64,000 nt of DNA from assembly GCA_040954595.2 (NCBI GenBank), contig CM082591.2:12008457-12072456 (forward strand), read 5' to 3'. The translations under genes and the position numbers were made by a program. Under the pieces are notes generated by a model, which was given only the letters and a program-made list of their open reading frames with translations, ran no database searches and was not told where the DNA came from. Within the stretch, counting starts at the first letter, position 1. Each line of letters opens with the position of its first letter. This document shows positions 14,601 through 28,200 of this stretch, piece after piece. The stretch comes from Balanoglossus misakiensis. Taxonomy: Eukaryota > Hemichordata.

Positions 14601-17600
14601 CAAGAATGCAAACAGTGTCAGTCAGAGTGTCTCACAGGTGAGAGATTTTTTCTTTTTTTTACACACGGGTTAGACGTGGGCATTGCAGAGAGGGCAGCAC
14701 CAATTTCATAAATGTACGTAGCAGTAAATACAGACTGCCTTTGCTTCCTTCCATATTTCATGCACACCGTGTAAGTAGACTTTACCTAATTTTGTCCCTT
14801 CTTTTCACCCAATTTACTGTCTTTTCCTGATCTCCAACACAGACTATGGTTGCCACCATCTTGTCTGTTGTTAGGACAGCACACTGCCTTATTGTGTTGA
14901 CTGTGTGCAGTTTTTGTAACCAGAGCCTCTAACCCTATGCAGTTGTTACATATGATGCAAGTTGCCCATAAAATTACCTAACAATAAAATGTGGCTGTCG
15001 AACATTGGTCCCAACAATAACGACAAACACAATACGATAGAATTTTTACTCAATGACTTTCTGGCCTCATTTTCGCATCGTCTTGGAAGGGCAAATGAAA
15101 AAGGCATATCGATTATTGGTACTCCACTTATTAGACTTTCCACTGTTTGTCAACAGCACTGCCAAGGAACTCCTGCCAGCCATCATTGATTGTCTGGATA
15201 GTAGTGCCCAGAGTGTCGTCAATGTAGCTTTACAACATCTACGCTAAACAAATCTTTTTTTTTTGGCCTAACTTAATATATTTGTTTATTTCAGTGCTAT
15301 GAGCAATACTCCGTTGTGTTTACTGTCAGAGATGTATCTGCAACAACCCGATTTAATTCATAGTGTCAGAAAAAGTGACTTGCTGGTCAAGAATGCAAAC
15401 AGTGTCAGTCAGAGTGTCTCACAGGTGAGAGATTTTTTCTTTTTTTTACACACGGGTTAGACGTGGGCATTGCAGAGAGGGCAGCACCAATTTCATAAAT
15501 GTACGTAGCAGTAAATACAGACTGCCTTTGCTTCCTTCCATATTTCATGCACACCGTGTAAGTAGACTTTACCTAATTTTGTCCCTTCTTTTCACCCAAT
15601 TTACTGTCTTTTCCTGATCTCCAACACAGACTATGGTTGCCACCATCTTGTCTGTTGTTAGGACAGCACACTGCCTTATTGTGTTGACTGTGTGCAGTTT
15701 TTGTAACCAGAGCCTCTAACCCTATGCAGTTGTTACATATGATGCAAGTTGCCCATAAAATTACCTAACAATAAAATGTGGCTGTCGAACATTGGTCCCA
15801 ACAATAACGACAAACACAATACGATAGAATTTTTACTCAATGACTTTCTGGCCTCATTTTCGCATCGTCTTGGAAGGGCAAATGAAAAAGGCATATCGAT
15901 TATTGGTACTCCACTTATTAGACTTTCCACTGTTTGTCAACAGCACTGCCAAGGAACTCCTGCCAGCCATCATTGATTGTCTGGATAGTAGTGCCCAGAG
16001 TGTCGTCAATGTAGCTTTACAACATCTACGCTAAACAAATCTCTTTTTTTTTTGGCCTAACTTAATATATTTGTTTATTTCAGTGCTATGAGCAATACTC
16101 CATTGTGTTTACTGTCAGAGATGTATCTGCAACAACCCGATTTAATTCAGAGTGTCAGAAAAAGTGACTTGCTGGTCAAGAATGCAAACAGTGTCAGTCA
16201 GAGTGTCTCACAGGTGAGAGATTTTTTCTTTTTTTTTACACACGGGTTAGACGTGGGCATTGCAGAGAGGGCAGCACCAATTTCATAAATGTATGTAGCA
16301 GTAAATACAGACTGCCTTTGCTTCCTTCCATATTTCATGCACACCGTGTAAGTAGACTTTACCTAATTTTGTCCCTTCTTTTCACCCAATTTACTGTCTT
16401 TTCCTGATCTCCAACACAGACTATGGTTGCCACCATCTTGTCTGTTGTTAGGACAGCACACTGCCTTATTGTGTTGACTGTGTGCAGTTTTTGTAACCAG
16501 AGCCTCTAACCCTATGCAGTTGTTACATATGATGCAAGTTGCCCATAAAATTACCTAACAATAAAATGTGGCTGTCGAACATTGGTCCCAACAATAACGA
16601 CAAACACAATACGATAGAATTTTTACTCAATGACTTTCTGGCCTCATTTTCGCATCGTCTTGGAAGGGCAAATGAAAAAGGCATATCGATTATTGGTACT
16701 CCACTTATTAGACTTTCCACTGTTTGTCAACAGCACTGCCAAGGAACTCCTGCCAGCCATCATTGATTGTCTGGATAGTAGTGCCCAGAGTGTCGTCAAT
16801 GTAGCTTTACAACATCTACGCTAAACAAATCTTTTTTTTTTGGCCTAACTTAATATATTTGTTTATTTCAGTGCTATGAGCAATACTCCGTTGTGTTTAC
16901 TGTCAGAGATGTATCTGCAACAACCCGATTTAATTCATAGTGTCAGAAAAAGTGACTTGCTGGTCAAGAATGCAAACTGTGTCAGTCAGAGTGTCTCACA
17001 GGTGAGAGATTTTTTCTTTTTTTTACACACGGGTTAGACGTGGGCATTGCAGAGAGGGCAGCACCAATTTCATAAATGTACGTAGCAGTAAATACAGACT
17101 GCCTTTGCTTCCTTCCATATTTCATGCACACCGTGTAAGTAGACTTTACCTAATTTTGTCCCTTCTTTTCACCCAATTTACTGTCTTTTCCTGATCTCCA
17201 ACACAGACTATGGTTGCCACCATCTTGTCTGTTGTTAGGACAGCACACTGCCTTATTGTGTTGACTGTGTGCAGTTTTTGTAACCAGAGCCTCTAACCCT
17301 ATGCAGTTGTTACATATGATGCAAGTTGCCCATAAAATTACCTAACAATAAAATGTGGCTGTCGAACATTGGTCCCAACAATAACGACAAACACAATACG
17401 ATAGAATTTTTACTCAATGACTTTCTGGCCTCATTTTCGCATCGTCTTGGAAGGGCAAATGAAAAAGGCATATCGATTATTGGTACTCCACTTATTAGAC
17501 TTTCCACTGTTTGTCAACAGCACTGCCAAGGAACTCCTGCCAGCCATCATTGATTGTCTGGATAGTAGTGCCCAGAGTGTCGTCAATGTAGCTTTACAAC

Positions 17601-18112
17601 ATCTACGCTAAACAAATCTCTTTTTTTTTTGGCCTAACTTAATATATTTGTTTATTTCAGTGCTATGAGCAATACTCCATTGTGTTTACTGTCAGAGATG
17701 TATCTGCAACAACCCGATTTAATTCAGAGTGTCAGAAAAAGTGACTTGCTGGTCAAGAATGCAAACAGTGTCAGTCAGAGTGTCTCACAGGTGAGAGATT
17801 TTTTCTTTTTTTTTACACACGGGTTAGACGTGGGCATTGCAGAGAGGGCAGCACCAATTTCATAAATGTACGTAGCAGTAAATACAGACTGCCTTTGCTT
17901 CCTTCCATATTTCATGCACACCGTGTAAGTAGACTTTACCTAATTTTGTCCCTTCTTTTCACCCAATTTACTGTCTTTTCCTGATCTCCAACACAGACTA
18001 TGGTTGCCACCATCTTGTCTGTTGTTAGGACAGCACACTGCCTTATTGTGTTGACTGTGTGCAGTTTTTGTAACCAGAGCCTCTAACCCAAACTATTATG
18101 CAGTTGTTACAT
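8627..18112 (+). repeat. Six-unit higher-order block, repeated with period about 4743 bp and rich in 787 bp short units
   Basis: Spacings 789, 787, 787, 787, 797, 796 starting at 8627 are followed from 13370 by 789, 787, 787 and then a modified series. The 787 bp units share three linked variants: junction AACCCTATGCAG (ACTATT lost), ATTCATAGTGTCAG in exon B, and an intron reading AAATCTTTTTTTTT. The units starting at 670, 8627, 13370 and 19699 share AAAATTTCC and ATTGGACCC. The pattern indicates block-wise exchange rather than single-unit drift. Confidence 0.7.
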
Positions 18113-21100
18113 ATGATGCAAGTTGCCCATAAAATTACCTAACAATAAAATGTGGCTGTCGAACATTGGTCCCAACAATAACGACAAACACAATACGATA
18201 GAATTTTTACTCAATGACTTTCTGGCCTCATTTTCGCATCGTCTTGGAAGGGCAAATGAAAAAGGCATATCGATTATTGGTACTCCACTTATTAGACTTT
18301 CCACTGTTTGTCAACAGCACTGCCAAGGAACTCCTGCCAGCCATCATTGATTGTCTGGATAGTAGTGCCCAGAGTGTCGTCAATGTAGCTTTACAACATC
18401 TACGCTAAACAAATCTCTTTTTTTTTGGCCTAACTTAATATATTTGTTTATTTCAGTGCTATGAGCAATACTCCGTTGTGTTTACTGTCAGAGATGTATC
18501 TGCAACAACCCGATTTAATTCAGAGTGTCAGAAAAAGTGACTTGCTGGTCAAGAATGCAAACAGTGTCAGTCAGAGTGTCTCACAGGTGAGAGATTTTTT
18601 CTTTTTTTTTACACACGGGTTAGACGTGGGCATTGCAGAGAGGGCAGCACCAATTTCATAAATGTACGTAGCAGTAAATACAGACTGCCTTTGCTTCCTT
18701 CCATATTTCATGCACACCGTGTAAGTAGACTTTACCTAATTTTGTCCCTTCTTTTCACCCAATTTACTGTCTTTTCCTGATCTCCAACACAGACTATGGT
18801 TGCCACCATCTTGTCTGTTGTTAGGACAGCACACTGCCTTATTGTGTTGACTGTGTGCAGTTTTTGTAACCAGAGCCTCTAACCCAAACTATTATGCAGT
18901 TGTTACATATGATGCAAGTTGCCCATAAAATTACCTAACAATAAAATGTGGCTGTCGAACATTGGTCCCAACAATAACGACAAACACAATACGATAGAAT
19001 TTTTACTCAATGACTTTCTGGCCTCATTTTCGCATCGTCTTGGAAGGGCAAATGAAAAAGGCATATCGATTATTGGTACTCCACTTATTAGACTTTCCAC
19101 TGTTTGTCAACAGCACTGCCAAGGAACTCCTGCCAGCCATCATTGATTGTCTGGATAGTAGTGCCCAGAGTGTCGTCAATGTAGCTTTACAACATCTACG
19201 CTAAACAAATCTCTTTTTTTTTGGCCTAACTTAATATATTTGTTTATTTCAGTGCTATGAGCAATACTCCGTTGTGTTTACTGTCAGAGATGTATCTGCA
19301 ACAACCCGATTTAATTCAGAGTGTCAGAAAAAGTGACTTGCTGGTCAAGAATGCAAACAGTGTCAGTCAGAGTGTCTCACAGGTGAGAGATTTTTTCTTT
19401 TTTTTTACACACGGGTTAGACGTGGGCATTGCAGAGAGGGCAGCACCAATTTCATAAATGTACGTAGCAGTAAATACAGACTGCCTTTGCTTCCTTCCAT
19501 ATTTCATGCAAACCGTGTAAGTAGACTTTACCTAATTTTGTCCCTTCTTTTCACCCAATTTACTGTCTTTTCCTGATCTCCAACACAGACTATGGTTGCC
19601 ACCATCTTGTCTGTTGTTAGGACAGCACACTGCCTTATTGTGTTGACTGTGTGCAGTTTTTGTAACCAGAGCCTCTAACCCTAACTATTATGCAGTTGTT
19701 ACATATGATGCAAGTTGCCCATAAAATTTCCTAACAATAAAATGTGGCTGTCGAACATTGGACCCAACAATAACGACAAACACAATACGATAGAATTTTT
19801 ACTCAATGACTTTCTGGCCTCATTTTCGCATCGTCTTGGAAGGGCAAATGAAAAAGGCATATCGATTATTGGTACTCCACTTATTAGACTTTCCACTGTT
19901 TGTCAACAGCACTGCCAAGGAACTCCTGCCAGCCATCATTGATTGTCTGGATAGTAGTGCCCAGAGTGTCGTCAATGTAGCTTTACAACATCTACGCTAA
20001 ACAAATCTCTTTTTTTTTTGGCCTAACTTAATATATTTGTTTATTTCAGTGCTATGAGCAATACTCCGTTGTGTTTACTGTCAGAGATGTATCTGCAACA
20101 ACCCGATTTAATTCAGAGTGTCAGAAAAAGTGACTTGCTGGTCAAGAATGCAAACAGTGTCAGTCAGAGTGTCTCACAGGTGAGAGATTTTTTCTTTTTT
20201 TTACACACGGGTTAGACGTGGGCATTGCAGAGAGGGCAGCACCAATTTCATAAATGTACGTAGCAGTAAATACAGACTGCCTTTGCTTCCTTCCATATTT
20301 CATGCACACCGTGTAAGTAGACTTTACCTAATTTTGTCCCTTCTTTTCACCCAATTTACTGTCTTTTCCTGATCTCCAACACAGACTATGGTTGCCACCA
20401 TCTTGTCTGTTGTTAGGACAGCACACTGCCTTATTGTGTTGACTGTGTGCAGTTTTTGTAACCAGAGCCTCTAACCCTATGCAGTTGTTACATATGATGC
20501 AAGTTGCCCATAAAATTACCTAACAATAAAATGTGGCTGTCGAACATTGGTCCCAACAATAACGACAAACACAATACGATAGAATTTTTACTCAATGACT
20601 TTCTGGCCTCATTTTCGCATCGTCTTGGAAGGGCAAATGAAAAAGGCATATCGATTATTGGTACTCCACTTATTAGACTTTCCACTGTTTGTCAACAGCA
20701 CTGCCAAGGAACTCCTGCCAGCCATCATTGATTGTCTGGATAGTAGTGCCCAGAGTGTCGTCAATGTAGCTTTACAACATCTACGCTAAACAAATCTCTT
20801 TTTTTTTTGGCCTAACTTAATATATTTGTTTATTTCAGTGCTATGAGCAATACTCCATTGTGTTTACTGTCAGAGATGTATCTGCAACAACCCGATTTAA
20901 TTCAGAGTGTCAGAAAAAGTGACTTGCTGGTCAAGAATGCAAACAGTGTCAGTCAGAGTGTCTCACAGGTGAGAGATTTTTTCTTTTTTTTTACACACGG
21001 GTTAGACGTGGGCATTGCAGAGAGGGCAGCACCAATTTCATAAATGTACGTAGCAGTAAATACAGACTGCCTTTGCTTCCTTCCATATTTCATGCACACC

Positions 21101-23646
21101 GTGTAAGTAGACTTTACCTAATTTTGTCCCTTCTTTTCACCCAATTTACTGTCTTTTCCTGATCTCCAACACAGACTATGGTTGCCACCATCTTGTCTGT
21201 TGTTAGGACAGCACACTGCCTTATTGTGTTGACTGTGTGCAGTTTTTGTAACCAGAGCCTCTAACCCAAACTATTATGCAGTTGTTACATATGATGCAAG
21301 TTGCCCATAAAATTACCTAACAATAAAATGTGGCTGTCGAACATTGGTCCCAACAATAACGACAAACACAATACGATAGAATTTTTACTCAATGACTTTC
21401 TGGCCTCATTTTCGCATCGTCTTGGAAGGGCAAATGAAAAAGGCATATCGATTATTGGTACTCCACTTATTAGACTTTCCACTGTTTGTCAACAGCACTG
21501 CCAAGGAACTCCTGCCAGCCATCATTGATTGTCTGGATAGTAGTGCCCAGAGTGTCGTCAATGTAGCTTTACAACATCTACGCTAAACAAATCTCTTTTT
21601 TTTTGGCCTAACTTAATATATTTGTTTATTTCAGTGCTATGAGCAATACTCCGTTGTGTTTACTGTCAGAGATGTATCTGCAACAACCCGATTTAATTCA
21701 GAGTGTCAGAAAAAGTGACTTGCTGGTCAAGAATGCAAACAGTGTCAGTCAGAGTGTCTCACAGGTGAGAGATTTTTTCTTTTTTTTTACACACGGGTTA
21801 GACGTGGGCATTGCAGAGAGGGCAGCACCAATTTCATAAATGTACGTAGCAGTAAATACAGACTGCCTTTGCTTCCTTCCATATTTCATGCACACCGTGT
21901 AAGTAGACTTTACCTAATTTTGTCCCTTCTTTTCACCCAATTTACTGTCTTTTCCTGATCTCCAACACAGACTATGGTTGCCACCATCTTGTCTGTAGTT
22001 AGGACAGCACACTGCCTTATTGTGTTGACTGTGTGCAGTTTTTGTAACCAGAGCCTCTAACCCAAACTATTATGCAGTTGTTACATATGATGCAAGTTGC
22101 CCATAAAATTACCTAACAATAAAATGTGGCTGTCGAACATTGGTCCCAACAATAACGACAAACACAATACGATAGAATTTTTACTCAATGACTTTCTGGC
22201 CTCATTTTCGCATCGTCTTGGAAGGGCAAATGAAAAAGGCATATCGATTATTGGTACTCCACTTATTAGACTTTCCACTGTTTGTCAACAGCACTGCCAA
22301 GGAACTCCTGCCAGCCATCATTGATTGTCTGGATAGTAGTGCCCAGAGTGTCGTCAATGTAGCTTTACAACATCTACGCTAAACAAATCTCTTTTTTTTT
22401 GGCCTAACTTAATATATTTGTTTATTTCAGTGCTATGAGCAATACTCCGTTGTGTTTACTGTCAGAGATGTATCTGCAACAACCCGATTTAATTCAGAGT
22501 GTCAGAAAAAGTGACTTGCTGGTCAAGAATGCAAACAGTGTCAGTCAGAGTGTCTCACAGGTGAGAGATTTTTTCTTTTTTTTACACACGGGTTAGACGT
22601 GGGCATTGCAGAGAGGGCAGCACCAATTTCATAAATGTACGTAGCAGTAAATACAGACTGCCTTTGCTTCCTTCCATATTTCATGCACACCGTGTAAGTA
22701 GACTTTACCTAATTTTGTCCCTTCTTTTCACCCAATTTACTGTCTTTTCCTGATCTCCAACACAGACTATGGTTGCCACCATCTTGTCTGTTGTTAGGAC
22801 AACACACTGCCTTATTGTGTTGACTGTGTGCAGTTTTTGTAACCAGAGCCTCTAACCCAAACTATTATGCAGTTGTTACATATGATGCAAGTTGCCCATA
22901 AAATTACCTAACAATAAAATGTGGCTGTCGAACATTGGTCCCAACAATAACGACAAACACAATACGATAGAATTTTTACTCAATGACTTTCTGGCCTCAT
23001 TTTCGCATCGTCTTGGAAGGGCAAATGAAAAAGGCATATCGATTATTGGTACTCCACTTATTAGACTTTCCACTGTTTGTCAACAGCACTGCCAAGGAAC
23101 TCCTGCCAGCCATCATTGATTGTTTGGATAGTAGTGCCCAGAGTGTCGTCAATGTAGCTTTACAACATCTACGCTAAAAAAATCTCTTTTTTTTGGCCTA
23201 ACTTAATATATTTGTTTATTTCAGTGCTATGAGCAATACTCCGTTGCGTTTACTGTCAGAGATGTATCTGCAACAACCCGATTTAATTCAGTGTCAGAAA
23301 AAGTGACTTGCTGGTCAAGAATGCAAACAGTGTCAGTCAGAGTGTCTCACAGGTGAGAGATTTTTTTCTTTTTTTTTACACACGGGTTAGACGTGGGCAT
23401 TGCAGAGAGGGCAGCACCAATTTCATAAATGTACGTAGCAGTAAATACAGACTGCCTTTGCTTCCTTCCATATTTCATGCACACCGTGTAAGTAGACTTT
23501 ACCTAATTTTGTCCCTTCTTTTCACCCAATTTACTGTCTTTTCCTGATCTCCAACACAGACTATGGTTGCCACCATCTTGTCTGTTGTTAGGACAGCACA
23601 CTGCCTTATTGTGTTGACTGTGTGCAGTTTTTGTAACCAGAGCCTC

Positions 23647-23662
23647 TAACCCTAACCCTAAC
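23647..23662 (-). repeat. Interstitial telomeric repeat at a unit junction (TAACCCTAACCCTAAC)
   Basis: Two full CCCTAA hexamers plus flanks lie exactly at the junction between satellite units. Most other junctions have one hexamer (TAACCCTAAC) or a mutated one (TAACCCAAAC). The motif is the C-strand on +, so it is inverted relative to the terminal TTAGGG tract. Confidence 0.9.
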
Positions 23663-25241
23663 TATTATGCAGTTGTTACATATGATGCAAGTTGCCCATA
23701 AAATTACCTAACAATAAAATGTGGCTGTCGAACATTGGTCCCAACAATAACGACAAACACAATACGATAGAATTTTTACTCAATGACTTTCTGGCCTCAT
23801 TTTCGCATCGTCTTGGAAGGGCAAATGAAAAAGGCATATCGATTATTGGTACTCCACTTATTAGACTTTCCACTGTTTGTCAACAGCACTGCCAAGGAAC
23901 TCCTGCCAGCCATCATTGATTGTCTGGATAGTAGTGCCCAGAGTGTCGTCAATGTAGCTTTACAACATCTACGCTAAACAAATCTCTTTTTTTTTGGCCT
24001 AACTTAATATATTTGTTTATTTCAGTGCTATGAGCAATACTCCGTTGTGTTTACTGTCAGAGATGTATCTGCAACAACCCGATTTAATTCAGAGTGTCAG
24101 AAAAAGTGACTTGCTGGTCAAGAATGCAAACAGTGTCAGTCAGAGTGTCTCACAGGTGAGAGATTTTTTCTTTTTTTTACACACGGGTTAGACGTGGGCA
24201 TTGCAGAGAGGGCAGCACCAATTTCATAAATGTACGTAGCAGTAAATACAGACTGCCTTTGCTTCCTTCCATATTTCATGCACACCGTGTAAGTAGACTT
24301 TACCTAATTTTGTCCCTTCTTTTCACCCAATTTACTGTCTTTTCCTGATCTCCAACACAGACTATGGTTGCCACCATCTTGTCTGTTGTTAGGACAACAC
24401 ACTGCCTTATTGTGTTGACTGTGTGCAGTTTTTGTAACCAGAGCCTCTAACCCAAACTATTATGCAGTTGTTACATATGATGCAAGTTGCCCATAAAATT
24501 ACCTAACAATAAAATGTGGCTGTCGAACATTGGTCCCAACAATAACGACAAACACAATACGATAGAATTTTTACTCAATGACTTTCTGGCCTCATTTTCG
24601 CATCGTCTTGGAAGGGCAAATGAAAAAGGCATATCGATTATTGGTACTCCACTTATTAGACTTTCCACTGTTTGTCAACAGCACTGCCAAGGAACTCCTG
24701 CCAGCCATCATTGATTGTTTGGATAGTAGTGCCCAGAGTGTCGTCAATGTAGCTTTACAACATCTACGCTAAAAAAATCTCTTTTTTTTGGCCTAACTTA
24801 ATATATTTGTTTATTTCAGTGCTATGAGCAATACTCCGTTGCGTTTACTGTCAGAGATGTATCTGCAACAACCCGATTTAATTCAGTGTCAGAAAAAGTG
24901 ACTTGCTGGTCAAGAATGCAAACAGTGTCAGTCAGAGTGTCTCACAGGTGAGAGATTTTTTTCTTTTTTTTTACACACGGGTTAGACGTGGGCATTGCAG
25001 AGAGGGCAGCACCAATTTCATAAATGTACGTAGCAGTAAATACAGACTGCCTTTGCTTCCTTCCATATTTCATGCACACCGTGTAAGTAGACTTTACCTA
25101 ATTTTGTCCCTTCTTTTCACCCAATTTACTGTCTTTTCCTGATCTCCAACACAGACTATGGTTGCCACCATCTTGTCTGTTGTTAGGACAGCACACTGCC
25201 TTATTGTGTTGACTGTGTGCAGTTTTTGTAACCAGAGCCTC

Positions 25242-25257
25242 TAACCCTAACCCTAAC
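25242..25257 (-). repeat. Interstitial telomeric repeat at a unit junction (second expanded copy)
   Basis: Identical to the element 1595 bp upstream, and carried by the second copy of the two-unit duplication. It shows that the hexamer number at the junction differs between units. Confidence 0.9.
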
Positions 25258-28200
25258 TATTATGCAGTTGTTACATATGATGCAAGTTGCCCATAAAATT
25301 ACCTAACAATAAAATGTGGCTGTCGAACATTGGACCCAACAATAACGACAAACACAATACGATAGAATTTTTACTCAATGACTTTCTGGCCTCATTTTCG
25401 CATCGTCTTGGAAGGGCAAATGAAAAAGGCATATCGATTATTGGTACTCCACTTATTAGACTTTCCACTGTTTGTCAACAGCACTGCCAAGGAACTCCTG
25501 CCAGCCATCATTGATTGTCTGGATAGTAGTGCCCAGAGTGTCGTCAATGTAGCTTTACAACATCTACGCTAAACAAATCTCTTTTTTTTTTTGGCCTAAC
25601 TTAATATATTTGTTTATTTCAGTGCTATGAGCAATACTCCGTTGTGTTTACTGTCAGAGATGTATCTGCAACAACCCTATTTAATTCAGAGTGTCAGAAA
25701 AAGTGACTTGCTGGTCAAGAATGCAAACAGTGTCAGTCAGAGTGTCTCACAGGTGAGAGATTTTTTCTTTTTTTTTACACACGGGTTAGACGTGGGCATT
25801 GCAGAGAGGGCAGCACCAATTTCATAAATGTACGTAGCAGTAAATACAGACTGCCTTTGCTTCCTTCCATATTTCATGCACACCGTGTAAGTAGACTTTA
25901 CCTAATTTTGTCCCTTCTTTTCACCCAATTTACTGTCTTTTCCGATCTCCAACACAGATTTTGGTTGCCACCATCTTGTCTGTTGTTAGGACAACACACT
26001 GCCTTATTGTGTTGACTGTGTGCAGTTTTTGTAACCAGAGCCTCTAACCCAAACTATTATGCAGTTGTTACATATGATGCAAGTTGCCCATAAAATTACC
26101 TAACAATAAAATGTGGCTGTCGAACATTGGTCCCAACAATAACGACAAACACAATACGATAGAATTTTTACTCAATGACTTTCTGGCCTCATTTTCGCAT
26201 CGTCTTGGAAGGGCAAATGAAAAAGGCATATCGATTATTGGTACTCCACTTATTAGACTTTCCACTGTTTGTCAACAGCACTGCCAAGGAACTCCTGCCA
26301 GCCATCATTGATTGTCTGGATAGTAGTGCCCAGAGTGTCGTCAATGTAGCTTTACAACATCTACGCTAAACAAATCTCTTTTTTTTTTTGGCCTAACTTA
26401 ATATATTTGTTTATTTCAGTGCTATGAGCAATACTCCGTTGCGTTTACTGTCAGAGATGTATCTGCAACAACCCGATTTAATTCATAGTGTCAGAAAAAG
26501 TGACTTGCTGGTCAAGAATGCAAACAGTGTCAGTCAGAGTGTCTCACAGGTGAGAGATTTTTTCTTTTTTTTACACACGGGTTAGACGTGGGCATTGCAG
26601 AGAGGGCAGCACCAATTTCATAAATGTACGTAGCAGTAAATACAGACTGCCTTTGCTTCCTTCCATATTTCATGCACACCGTGTAAGTAGACTTTACCTA
26701 ATTTTGTCCCTTCTTTTCACCCAATTTACTGTCTTTTCCTGATCTCCAACACAGACTATGGTTGCCACCATCTTGTCTGTTGTTAGGACAACACACTGCC
26801 TTATTGTGTTGACTGTGTGCAGTTTTTGTAACCAGAGCCTCTAACCCAAACTATTATGCAGTTGTTACATATGATGCAAGTTGCCCATAAAATTACCTAA
26901 CAATAAAATGTGGCTGTCGAACATTGGTCCCAACAATAACGACAAACACAATACGATAGAATTTTTACTCAATGACTTTCTGGCCTCATTTTCGCATCGT
27001 CTTGGAAGGGCAAATGAAAAAGGCATATCGATTATTGGTACTCCACTTATTAGACTTTCCACTGTTTGTCAACAGCACTGCCAAGGAACTCCTGCCAGCC
27101 ATCATTGATTGTCTGGATAGTAGTGCCCAGAGTGTCGTCAATGTAGCTTTACAACATCTACGCTAAACAAATCTCTTTTTTTTTTGGCCTAACTTAATAT
27201 ATTTGTTTATTTCAGTGCTATGAGCAATACTCCGTTGCGTTTACTGTCAGAGATGTATCTGCAACAACCCGATTTAATTCAGTGTCAGAAAAAGTGACTT
27301 GCTGGTCAAGAATGCAAACAGTGTCAGTCAGAGTGTCTCACAGGTGAGAGATTTTTTTCTTTTTTTTTACACACGGGTTAGACGTGGGCATTGCAGAGAG
27401 GGCAGCACCAATTTCATAAATGTACGTAGTAGTAAATACAGACTGCCTTTGCTTCCTTCCATATTTCATGCACACCGTGTAAGTAGACTTTACCTAATTT
27501 TGTCCCTTCTTTTCACCCAATTTACTGTCTTTTCCTGATCTCCAACACAGACTATGGTTGCCACCATCTTGTCTGTTGTTAGGACAGCACACTGCCTTAT
27601 TGTGTTGACTGTGTGCAGTTTTTGTAACCAGAGCCTCTAACCCTAACTATTATGCAGTTGTTACATATGATGCAAGTTGCCCATAAAATTACCTAACAAT
27701 AAAATGTGGCTGTCGAACATTGGACCCAACAATAACGACAAACACAATACGATAGAATTTTTACTCAATGACTTTCTGGCCTCATTTTCGCATCGTCTTG
27801 GAAGGGCAAATGAAAAAGGCATATCGATTATTGGTACTCCACTTATTAGACTTTCCACTGTTTGTCAACAGCACTGCCAAGGAACTCCTGCCAGCCATCA
27901 TTGATTGTCTGGATAGTAGTGCCCAGAGTGTCGTCAATGTAGCTTTACAACATCTACGCTAAACAAATCTCTTTTTTTTTGGCCTAACTTAATATATTTG
28001 TTTATTTCAGTGCTATGAGCAATACTCCGTTGTGTTTACTGTCAGAGATGTATCTGCAACAACCCGATTTAATTCAGAGTGTCAGAAAAAGTGACTTGCT
28101 GGTCAAGAATGCAAACAGTGTCAGTCAGAGTGTCTCACAGGTGAGAGATTTTTTCTTTTTTTTTACACACGGGTTAGACGTGGGCATTGCAGAGAGGGCA

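Larger units (their letters stand above)
22840..26040 (+). repeat. Two-unit higher-order duplication (period 1595 bp) with an expanded CCCTAA junction
   Basis: Three linked private variants repeat at exactly 1595 bp: ATTGTTTGGATAG near 23121 and 24716, CTACGCTAAAAAAATC near 23170 and 24765, and TAACCCTAACCCTAAC at 23647 and 25242. The two-unit blocks are direct recent copies. Confidence 0.88.
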